A stretch of 8,637 bases of DNA from Ktedonobacter racemifer (GTDB lineage: Bacteria > Chloroflexota > DTOL01 > JACQYG01), in assembly GCA_020723545.1 (NCBI GenBank), contig DYIS01000077.1:1-8637 (forward strand), read 5' to 3'. Below, one piece after another: positions 1 through 6,842 of this stretch. Both the position numbers and the translations under genes were made by a program. How positions within the stretch are numbered: the stretch's first letter is position 1; each line of letters opens with the position of its first letter. The notes under the pieces were generated by a model. The model searched no databases. It was not told where the DNA came from and worked only from the letters and a program-made list of their open reading frames with translations.

Positions 1-389
1 CCGCTCAGGAACGGGAGGCCTTTGGGCAGCTTATCTCGGTCAGCGGAGTGGGGCCGAAGGCCGCCCTGGCCATCCTCTCGACCTTGACGCCGGATAACCT
101 GCGAGAGGCGATAACTGCGGGCAATCTGGATGCCCTCACCTCCATCCCTGGCATTGGCAAGAAGATGGCCAGCCGACTGATGCTGGAGCTCAAGGGGAAG
201 TTGGCATTTCCGCAGCCCTCAGCCCGTGCCCCCCTCTCGCCCCTGGATGCAGAGGTTATTGCTGCTTTGACCAACCTGGGCTATTCCAGCGACCAGGCCA
301 GGGCCGCGTTGGGCTCACTGCCCACAGATCGGCCTCTGGACACCGAGGAGAGGATCAGGCTGGCGCTACGGTTCCTCTCTGCCGGTTAG
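1..389 (+). CDS. ruvA: Holliday junction branch migration protein RuvA (3' part)
   Basis: This is the C-terminal two thirds of RuvA. The 5' end lies outside the window, and the first complete codon is at base 3. RuvA tetramers bind the four-way Holliday junction and load the RuvB motor for branch migration. The visible 128 residues hold the tandem helix-hairpin-helix domain II, seen as SVSGVGPKAALAIL followed by SIPGIGKKMASRL. A flexible link (KLAFPQPSARAPLSP) leads to the small domain III that contacts RuvB (DAEVIAALTNLGYSSDQARAAL) near the C-terminus. Full RuvA is usually about 190-200 residues, so roughly the N-terminal OB-fold domain is missing here only because of the window edge. The reading frame is intact and ends with TAG. 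ruvB is not directly downstream; a sensor kinase gene follows closely instead. The family assignment is firm because both hairpins match RuvA closely. Confidence 0.95.
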   Translation, partial: AQEREAFGQLISVSGVGPKAALAILSTLTPDNLREAITAGNLDALTSIPGIGKKMASRLMLELKGKLAFPQPSARAPLSPLDAEVIAALTNLGYSSDQARAALGSLPTDRPLDTEERIRLALRFLSAG

Positions 390-407
390 CCCGTGGCACG
401 CCGGTTT

Positions 408-413
408 AAGGAG
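408..413 (+). promoter_or_regulatory. Ribosome binding site deciding a TTG start
   Basis: AAGGAG lies six bases before a TTG codon at 420-422 that is in frame with the sensor kinase gene. The upstream alternative, GTG at 393, has no recognisable Shine-Dalgarno sequence, because it is preceded by the end of ruvA (GCCGGTTAGCCC). This makes TTG at 420 the better-supported start, although proteomics would be needed to settle it. Confidence 0.6.
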
Positions 414-419
414 ACAGCT

Positions 420-1652
420 TTGGCCACAAGATCAGCCGGGAAGCCGGGTGAGCCCGAGGTCCTACACCTGCCTCAGGAGAACGAGAAGCTCCGCCAGCGC
501 GTAGAAGCCCTGGAGGCTTTGCAGGACGTGGCCCGGACCCTGAGCTCCGAGCTGGACTTGCAACGCCTCTTGGCCCAAGTGATGCAGGTCGCCGCCCAGG
601 TCCTGGGGGCCGAGGCGGGCTCGATCCTCCTGGTCGACCAGTCCACCAATGAGTTGGAGTTCGTGCTGACCCAGGGCGGCGGCGGCAGCCAGTTGCTGCA
701 ACGCCGCATGGCCATCGGCACCGGCCTGGCCGGATGGGTTGCCTCTCAGGCCAAGCCGGCGATCGTAAACGACGTCACTATGGATCCGCGCTTCGCCAGG
801 GAGATTGGGGATAGCGTGAGCTTTCAGGTAAAATCACTGATCGCGGTGCCCCTGGCGAGCAAGGGGCAGGTCATCGGGGTCCTGGAGGTCTTGAACAAAG
901 CCAGCGGGGAGGGATTCACTGAGGAGGATCTACAGGTCCTCAGCGCCCTGGGGGCTCAGGCGGCCGTAGCCATTGAGAACGCCAGGCTATATCAAGCCCT
1001 GAAGGAGGAGCGCGACAAGATCCTCAACACCGAGGAAGAGGTGCGCAAAAAGCTGGCCCGGGATCTGCACGATGGTCCAACGCAGGCCCTCTCGGCCATT
1101 GCCATGAAAGCCAGCCTGGTGCGCAAACAGTTGGAACAGGAGCCCGCCAAGGCCGCGGTGGAGCTCAGGATGTTGGAGGCCCTGGCACGGCGCGCCGCCG
1201 GGGACCTGCGCCACATGCTGTTCGGGCTTCGCCCTTTGATGCTGGAGACTCAGGGCCTGATCCCCACCCTGCAAACCTACCTGGCCCGCTTTCAAGAGAT
1301 GGGGGAGATCGCCATCCAGCTCGACGTCTCTCGCTTCTCCTGTTCACTGCCGCACAACTCTGAGGTGGCCGTCTTTGGCATCATCCAGGAGGCTCTGAAC
1401 AACATCCTGAAACACTCCCGCGCAAGGAATGTCCAGATCATCATGGAAGACACTCCGAAAGCCTGCCGGATCACCATCAAGGACGACGGATGTGGCTTTG
1501 ACGTGGCCTCAGTGGAACGTGGCTATGACCAACGGTCGAGCTTTGGCCTTTTCAATATGCGCGAGAGGGCCGCGCTGATCAATGGCAAGCTAGCGCTCTC
1601 GTCTACCCCCGGCCAGGGAACCACGATCACTTTAACGGTCCCCCTCAAGTAG
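420..1652 (+). CDS. Soluble GAF-domain sensor histidine kinase (NarL/DesK class)
   Basis: The gene encodes a cytosolic two-component sensor kinase of about 410 residues. Numbered from the TTG start, a short coiled coil (residues 19-40, QENEKLRQRVEAL) leads to a GAF domain at about 46-187. GAF domains bind small ligands or act as redox or nucleotide sensors. A second helix (KEERDKILNTEEEV) connects to a HisKA_3 dimerisation domain with the H-box LARDLHDGPTQ, where His217 is the likely phosphorylated residue. The HATPase_c domain follows, with N-box EALNNILKHS (Asn327/328), G1 box DDGCGFD (Asp355 onward) and G2 region FGLFNMRERA. There are no transmembrane segments and no receiver domain, so the signal must be intracellular and the partner regulator, expected to be a NarL/FixJ-type DNA-binding protein, lies elsewhere. 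It follows ruvA by 30 bases and is probably co-transcribed with it. A GTG at 393, only 3 bases after the ruvA stop, would add nine residues but has no ribosome binding site. The ligand is unknown. Confidence 0.9.
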   Translation: MATRSAGKPGEPEVLHLPQENEKLRQRVEALEALQDVARTLSSELDLQRLLAQVMQVAAQVLGAEAGSILLVDQSTNELEFVLTQGGGGSQLLQRRMAIGTGLAGWVASQAKPAIVNDVTMDPRFAREIGDSVSFQVKSLIAVPLASKGQVIGVLEVLNKASGEGFTEEDLQVLSALGAQAAVAIENARLYQALKEERDKILNTEEEVRKKLARDLHDGPTQALSAIAMKASLVRKQLEQEPAKAAVELRMLEALARRAAGDLRHMLFGLRPLMLETQGLIPTLQTYLARFQEMGEIAIQLDVSRFSCSLPHNSEVAVFGIIQEALNNILKHSRARNVQIIMEDTPKACRITIKDDGCGFDVASVERGYDQRSSFGLFNMRERAALINGKLALSSTPGQGTTITLTVPLK

Positions 1653-1662
1653 GTGTCGATGC

Positions 1663-1737
1663 TTCTTTACCAATAAAGAAACCCGCCGGCCGTGCTCATC
1701 CACGGTCCGAGGACCACCAGGCCGGAAGTTCGCCTTT
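1663..1737 (+). terminator. Hairpin cluster between kinase gene and sbcC, possible terminator
   Basis: The 107-base gap holds several inverted repeats in a row. A perfect 7-bp stem TTCTTTA/TAAAGAA (1663-1669 with 1674-1680, loop CCAA) is followed by an outer stem CCGGCC/GGCCGG (1686-1691 with 1720-1725). That outer stem encloses GGTCC-GA-GGACC (1704-1715) and a short GTG/CAC stem. A T-rich stretch (CGCCTTTTGT, 1731-1740) comes after the GC-rich part. This could be a weak factor-independent terminator for the ruvA-kinase transcript or a structured leader for sbcC. The T tract is short and not directly against the stem, so the terminator reading is tentative. Confidence 0.3.
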
Positions 1738-1759
1738 TGTCTCTCAATGGGAGCTTCAG

Positions 1760-4330
1760 ATGATACCTCTACGCCTCACCATCCACAATTTCCTTTGCTA
1801 CCGCGATAACGTGCCACCGGTGGATTTCTCCGGGATACACCTGGCTTGCATATCTGGGGATAACGGGCACGGCAAGTCGGCGCTCCTGGACGCCATCACC
1901 TGGGCTCTCTGGGGCAAGGCTCGGGCGAAAACCGATGACGAGCTAATACACCTGGGCCAGAGCGAGATGGAGATAGAGTTCGAGTTTCTCCTGGGGGAGG
2001 CACGTTATCGCATTCTCCGCAAGAGAAGCAAGCCCCGGGCCAGCCTGGGGGGTACCAGGCCTGGGCAGAGCATCCTGGACTTCCAACTGTGGGATGGCGA
2101 CCACTTCCGGTCCGTGGCCGGCAACACCATTCGAGACACCGAACGCAAGATCGTTGATACCCTGCGGATGGACTACGAGACCTTCATCAACTCGGCCTTT
2201 TTGCTCCAGGGCCGGGCCGATGAGTTCACCAACAAAATGCCCTCGGAGCGCAAGCGCATCCTGGCGGACATCCTGGGCCTGGGCCTTTACGATGACCTGG
2301 CCGACCGGGCCCGAGAAAAGGCCAAGGATCGGGCCCGCACGCAAATAGAGCTGGAGAAGGCCATGGCCGAAATCGACGCCGAGCTGGCGAAGCGGCCAGT
2401 CTATGAGGACGAGGCCCGCGGGGCCCAGGCCGAGGCCTCGGCTCTGGCGGACAAGGCTCGCGTAAAGGAGGGCGAGGTGCAGCACCTGCGCCAGCGCAAG
2501 CATAGCCTGGACCTCAAGGCTGCCTCGCTGGCCGAACTCGAGGTCCGGCTAGCTCACGGGCAAAAGGAGTTGGCAGAGACCAGGCAACAGATCGAGCACC
2601 GGCAAGCTCGGATAAATGAATATGAAAAGGTGATCTCGGAGCGGGAACGCGTTGAGACAGGCTACTCCGCTTTGCAGGAGGCACGCCAGGCGGAAGAGGA
2701 GATGGGGCGCAAGCTAGGCACGCTCCTTAAACTCAACGAGGAAAAAAACCGCTTGGAGCGCCTGATAGAGTCCGAGAAGAACCGTCTGCTTGCCGAGCTT
2801 AGATTCCAGGATGAAAAGGCGAGGGAATTACAGGACAAGGTCAGTCAATTGAGTTGCCTCGAGCAGCAACTGGCTGAAGCGCGACAAGCCCTGGTTGGAT
2901 ATGATCGCCTGGAAGCGGAACGCGAGCAGTTGCGAGCACAAGTTCAGTGTATTCAGGAGCAATTGGCCGCTTTGAGGATAGAGAACAAACGGCTCAAGAG
3001 CGACATGCTGGCATTGAAGGAGAAGATCGATTTGCTTGCCGGCGTGTCTAACTGTCCTCTATGTGAGACGCCCCTTTCCAATGTGGAGAGGGAGCGCATC
3101 CGCGTGAAATATCAGGCGGAGGGCACACAAAAGGGTCAGAGCTATCGGCAAAACGCAGCCAAAGCCAGGCAGCTCGAGTCGGAATTGCAGGGCTTGCTCA
3201 AAAAGGCCAGTGAGCTGGAGGGCAAACTCAAAGGCAAAGGCGAGGCCCAGCGCCAGGAAGCGATCTGGGAGCGCAACCTGGCGGAAACCAGACAGGCCCG
3301 GGATGACCTGGGGGCACTGGCCGAATCCAGGGCCTCCCTGGGTCGAACCCTGGAGGAGGAGAGCTATGCCCGCGAGACCTGGTCCCAGTTGGCGGGCTTA
3401 CAACTGAAAGAAAGCAGACTGGGATACTCCGCGACCTCTCACGAGGAGGCGCGAAACCGGCTGAAGGAATATGAAGGGTTCGAGGCGGCCAAGGGTAGTT
3501 TGGACGCTGCTCTCCGCTACCTGGATGAGGAGAAAAACACCCTAGAGCGCCTGAAGGCGGCGGCGTTGCGCTGGCTGGAGTCGCTGTCGGAGGACCAGGC
3601 CAGGCGGGAGACCTTGCAGCAGGAGCTCATGGGCCTGCCTGCGGTGAATTCGGAGTTGGCAGCTCGGCAAAGAGAGCTGGAGGAAGTGCAGGGGCAGGCC
3701 TCTCGAGCCCAAATGCTCCTGGGGGCCGCCAGGCAAAAATTAGCGCATTGCGATTTCCTGGCAGATCAGCGTCGAGAAAAGGAGGAGCATTGGCGGTTGG
3801 CCTCTGCCGAAAGGGAGGCTTATGAGAAGCTGGCCACGGCTTTCGGGAAAAATGGCATCCAGGCCATGATCATCGAAACCGTGACCCCGGAGATCGAAGA
3901 AGAAGCCAATCGGCTCCTGGGACGGATGACCGATAACCGGATGCACGTGAAGCTGGAAACCCAGCGGGACACGAAGAAGGGGAACACTATCGAGACCCTG
4001 GATATCCGTATCGCCGACGAGCTGGGCACCCGCAATTACGAACTGTTCAGCGGCGGGGAGGCCTTCCGGGCCAACTTCGCCCTCCGGATAGCCCTTTCCA
4101 AACTCCTGGCACGACGGGCTGGAGCGCGCCTGTCCACCTTGGTAATGGACGAGGGGTTCGGGACCCAGGACAGCCAGGGCCGGGAACGCCTGGTGGAGGC
4201 TATCCGATCGATCCAGGACGACTTTGAGCGCGTCCTGGTGATCACCCACATTCAAGAGCTCAAAGACACCTTCCCGGTCCATATCGAGGTGACAAAGACC
4301 CAAGAAGGGTCACAAATCGTGGTCTCTTAG
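1760..4330 (+). CDS. sbcC: SbcC/Rad50-type SMC-family ATPase
   Basis: The protein has 856 residues, a length typical of archaeal or thermotogal Rad50 and shorter than E. coli SbcC. It is the ATPase half of the Mre11-Rad50 (SbcD-SbcC) nuclease, which tethers and trims DNA ends and cuts hairpins. All expected motifs are present: Walker A GDNGHGKS (33-40), Q-loop FLLQGRADEF (Gln150), a long charged coiled coil, the zinc hook CPLC (Cys432 and Cys435), the returning coiled coil to about residue 690, the signature FSGGEAF (from Ser764), Walker B LVMDEGFG (Asp797, Glu798), D-loop GTQD ending at Asp804 and the switch His830 in VITHIQE. The lobes and both coil arms are intact, so it should be functional. 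The ATG is preceded by GGGAG with a six-base spacer (1749-1753). No sbcD lies beside it, though these genes are usually adjacent. Its 3' end overlaps the convergent Ser/Thr kinase gene by four bases. Confidence 0.95.
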   Translation: MIPLRLTIHNFLCYRDNVPPVDFSGIHLACISGDNGHGKSALLDAITWALWGKARAKTDDELIHLGQSEMEIEFEFLLGEARYRILRKRSKPRASLGGTRPGQSILDFQLWDGDHFRSVAGNTIRDTERKIVDTLRMDYETFINSAFLLQGRADEFTNKMPSERKRILADILGLGLYDDLADRAREKAKDRARTQIELEKAMAEIDAELAKRPVYEDEARGAQAEASALADKARVKEGEVQHLRQRKHSLDLKAASLAELEVRLAHGQKELAETRQQIEHRQARINEYEKVISERERVETGYSALQEARQAEEEMGRKLGTLLKLNEEKNRLERLIESEKNRLLAELRFQDEKARELQDKVSQLSCLEQQLAEARQALVGYDRLEAEREQLRAQVQCIQEQLAALRIENKRLKSDMLALKEKIDLLAGVSNCPLCETPLSNVERERIRVKYQAEGTQKGQSYRQNAAKARQLESELQGLLKKASELEGKLKGKGEAQRQEAIWERNLAETRQARDDLGALAESRASLGRTLEEESYARETWSQLAGLQLKESRLGYSATSHEEARNRLKEYEGFEAAKGSLDAALRYLDEEKNTLERLKAAALRWLESLSEDQARRETLQQELMGLPAVNSELAARQRELEEVQGQASRAQMLLGAARQKLAHCDFLADQRREKEEHWRLASAEREAYEKLATAFGKNGIQAMIIETVTPEIEEEANRLLGRMTDNRMHVKLETQRDTKKGNTIETLDIRIADELGTRNYELFSGGEAFRANFALRIALSKLLARRAGARLSTLVMDEGFGTQDSQGRERLVEAIRSIQDDFERVLVITHIQELKDTFPVHIEVTKTQEGSQIVVS

Positions 4331-6189
4331 GGCTGTCGCCTGTCGCCCCGGAACAGGGCCGGCGCCTTCAGGGCCAGGAGGCGGTCATCTATCTCCCGGC
4401 GAAGCCGCATCCAATCCTCGACTAGCAGCACGACCCCCTCTGAGGTCAGTTGCAGGCCTCCGGAGGTCAGGCGCTGCCAACGGTTAGGGTGGGGAATTTC
4501 CGTCAGTTGCGCAACTATGGCCGTCTTATCGAGCAGAGGTTTCAGGAATCCATGCTCCAATAGTGAGCCCTGTCGGGGGTCGATCACCCATTCCAATGGC
4601 GCCAGGCGGGTACCTTTAATGGTGTGATAGGCGACCTCCATGGCATAGAAGGGAAAGCGCACCAGGAGCCGGTCTTCCAGGCATTGGACTATTGCCCTCT
4701 GCCACATGGCCCAGGTCAACAAGGCCCCCGCCAGGCACGCCAGGACGCTCAGCCCGAACACCAGGGAATACGGATACTCCAGGGCCCTAAACCAGATGAC
4801 CGCCGCGCTGAAGAGCGCCACCACTCCAGCCCAGGGTGAGGTGTAACCCCACAGGCGGCGGTAGAATAGCATCCGGTGCGGCTTCCCCCGGGCCGAAGCC
4901 CCTGAGACCAGGAGTGCCGGCCGAGTGGGAGCGACCGCCACATTGAGCCGACGGAAAGCATCGTATTCACCCAGTACCACGCCTTTGCTTGCCGGCAATG
5001 CCGCGCCTTCGGCCCTTTTGCCCGAACCGGCAGCCAGCTCCCTTTGCACCATTGAAAGAAGCTCTCGGGCATCGCGATAGCTCGAGTCCAGGGAGAGAAC
5101 CTGGCTCAACGCGTCCTGGGCAGCGGGCCAGTCCTGGGCCTGAATCTGGCGGGTGGCCTGGTTATACAGCGCGTCGAGCTTCACGCGAGTCCGCGCTTGC
5201 TCTGCCCTGGCCGCTGCATCTCGATAGTTCGGCGCCAACTCCAATATCTGGGTAAACAGGTTGAGCGCCGTGGGCCAACGCTGGTGCTCGGCGGCCCACT
5301 GCGCATTGGCATAGATCTCGGCCAGGAGTTTGGCCAGCTCGGGATCTGGGTGGTAGGCGACCCGTGGCAACGACTTTCGAGCTTTGACCGCGGCAATGGT
5401 GGCCTTAAGCTCCGCCGGGCTCTGGAAGCGATCCAGGGGGTTTTTGGCCATGGCCCTCTCCACCAGCCGTTCCACCGCCGCTGGGATATCGGGCCGCAAT
5501 TGGTGCAACGGGGTGGGCTGGCTGGTGATGTGGGCATTGACCACCGACCAGGGGGTGTCCGCCACGTACGGCAGTTGGCTGGACAGCATCTCGTACAATA
5601 CGACTCCCAGGGAGTAGATGTCCGAACGGATATCGGCCCTCTCCCCCATGGCTTGCTCCGGCGAGATATAGTGGGGAGAGCCGATGAAGCCCGAGCTGGT
5701 CAGCGAGGGCAGCGCCCGGGAACGGGCGATGCCGAAGTCCAACACCTTGACTACGCCGTCTCGGGTCAACAGGAGATTAGGCGATTTGATGTCGCGATGG
5801 ATGATGCCGCGCTCGTAGGCGTGCTGCAGGGCCTCGGCCACCTGATCGGCGATATCAAGCACCCTTTCCACCGCCAGAGGGCCTTCGGATTCGATCACCT
5901 TGCGGATGTCCTGCCCATCGATGTACTCGATGACCAGGTAGTGATACTCCCCGTCCTGGCCATATTCCAGGATCTTGACGATGTGGGGGTTGTCCAGGAC
6001 CCCCGCCATCTTGGCTTCGCGGGCGAAGCGCTCGATGTAAGCCTTCTCCTCGGCAAACTGCGGGTGCAGCACCTTGATGGCGACATTACTCCCCAGCCTG
6101 GTGTCCACGGCCAGGAAGACCCGGGCCATGCCGCCGGTCCCCAGTTGCTTCACCAGATGGTAGCGATCGCCCAGAGTGGTCCCGATCAT
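4327..6189 (-). CDS. Membrane-anchored Ser/Thr protein kinase with TPR-like repeats and PH-like tail
   Basis: This 620-residue Hanks-type kinase has a complete catalytic domain at about 10-270. It shows a glycine-rich loop LGTGGMARVF, Lys39 (VAIKV), Glu58 (AREAKM), catalytic loop HRDIKSPN (Asp133, Asn138), DFG at 151-153 and the P+1 region SPHYISPEQA. Residues about 285-390 look like two or three TPR-type helical repeats (for example WPTALNLFTQILELAP and WPAAQDALSQVLSLD). Two hydrophobic helices at about 453-470 and 475-496 form a hairpin with a very short outer loop. The remaining roughly 120 residues (starting near RAIVQCLEDRLLVRFPF) resemble bacterial PH-like domains next to membrane helices; this last call is inference. 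There is no PASTA or other outer sensor domain, so input is probably cytoplasmic or membrane-derived. The ATG lies six bases after GGGAG and overlaps the stop of the phosphatase gene as ATGA, which implies translational coupling. Substrates are unknown. Confidence 0.92.
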   Translation of the reverse strand: MIGTTLGDRYHLVKQLGTGGMARVFLAVDTRLGSNVAIKVLHPQFAEEKAYIERFAREAKMAGVLDNPHIVKILEYGQDGEYHYLVIEYIDGQDIRKVIESEGPLAVERVLDIADQVAEALQHAYERGIIHRDIKSPNLLLTRDGVVKVLDFGIARSRALPSLTSSGFIGSPHYISPEQAMGERADIRSDIYSLGVVLYEMLSSQLPYVADTPWSVVNAHITSQPTPLHQLRPDIPAAVERLVERAMAKNPLDRFQSPAELKATIAAVKARKSLPRVAYHPDPELAKLLAEIYANAQWAAEHQRWPTALNLFTQILELAPNYRDAAARAEQARTRVKLDALYNQATRQIQAQDWPAAQDALSQVLSLDSSYRDARELLSMVQRELAAGSGKRAEGAALPASKGVVLGEYDAFRRLNVAVAPTRPALLVSGASARGKPHRMLFYRRLWGYTSPWAGVVALFSAAVIWFRALEYPYSLVFGLSVLACLAGALLTWAMWQRAIVQCLEDRLLVRFPFYAMEVAYHTIKGTRLAPLEWVIDPRQGSLLEHGFLKPLLDKTAIVAQLTEIPHPNRWQRLTSGGLQLTSEGVVLLVEDWMRLRREIDDRLLALKAPALFRGDRRQP

Positions 6190-6818
6190 GCCGATCTCCC
6201 ACCTTCCGGCAGGTGAGAGCGATCGTCCAGAGCTATCACCCTGACCTCATCGCCCTTTATCTCCAAGTGAGTGAGCGAGGCATTGGCCAGGTCATAGGCT
6301 CGCCATTTGTTGACATCCTTGGCTACGGCATAGGCCAGGTAAGCCCGCAGGCTGTCGCCGTGGGTGATCACGACGGCGGCCCCGATGCCCACGGCGCCGA
6401 GGATCTCCTTCGTTGCCGCCAGGACCCGCCGGTGAAAGTCAATTCGCCTTTCCCCGCCCGGCCAGCGAAAGTAAGGGTCATCCCCGGCCTCTCGCCAGAG
6501 GCGGTACAGCTCAGCATGGCGGGTTTCGAATTCCTGGAGGGTAAGGCCGCTGGCGATGCCGAAGTTGATCTCGCGTAACCCGGGATGGTCGATAACCGGC
6601 AAACCCAGGGCCTGGCCGATGATGTCTGCGGTCTGGCGGGCCCGAACCAGTGGACTGGAATAGAGGGCCACTATATTGGGATATCCCCGGAGCCGTTTAA
6701 CCAGGCTCCGGGCCTCCATCCGGCCTTGGTCGCTGAGTGCCGAGTCCTCCCAGCCCTGGATGCGATTGTCAGCGTTGAGAGTGGACTGTCCATGGCGGGC
6801 TAACAGCAACTTAGCCAT
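6186..6818 (-). CDS. Histidine phosphatase, phosphoglycerate mutase superfamily
   Basis: This 210-residue protein belongs to the branch 1 histidine phosphatases, which share the phosphoglycerate mutase fold. The catalytic RHG motif is at 8-10 (LLLARHGQS), with His9 as the phospho-acceptor. Other conserved pocket residues are Arg59 in SSPLVRARQTAD, Glu83 in LREINFG and His153 in VITHGDS. The overall length suits a phosphatase such as CobC, GpmB or a phosphoserine phosphatase of this family better than a glycolytic dPGM mutase, which is about 230-250 residues. Substrate cannot be read from the sequence. The stop codon overlaps the start of the Ser/Thr kinase gene by four bases (ATGA), and the endonuclease gene lies 24 bases upstream, so these three genes are probably one transcript. 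The ATG has AAGGG nine bases upstream. A role in reversing the neighbouring kinase is possible but unproven. Confidence 0.9.
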   Translation of the reverse strand: MAKLLLARHGQSTLNADNRIQGWEDSALSDQGRMEARSLVKRLRGYPNIVALYSSPLVRARQTADIIGQALGLPVIDHPGLREINFGIASGLTLQEFETRHAELYRLWREAGDDPYFRWPGGERRIDFHRRVLAATKEILGAVGIGAAVVITHGDSLRAYLAYAVAKDVNKWRAYDLANASLTHLEIKGDEVRVIALDDRSHLPEGGRSA

Positions 6819-6842
6819 AACCTAGCGCCCTTAAACCACCGG

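Noticed and set aside
1943..2503. A 186-codon open frame antisense to sbcC, and a similar one at 3740-4303
   Set aside because: Both are shadows of the sbcC coding frame, with low-complexity products and no ribosome binding site context.
5596..5606. CAATACGACTC, resembling a phage T7 promoter core
   Set aside because: The match breaks off after this core (CCCAGG instead of ACTATAGG), and the bases encode a conserved part of the kinase domain (GVVLYE), so it is chance.
5197..6216. A 339-codon open frame on the plus strand
   Set aside because: It lies exactly antisense to the Ser/Thr kinase domain, whose motifs are unmistakable. The product has no recognisable domain and is explained by high GC at third codon positions.
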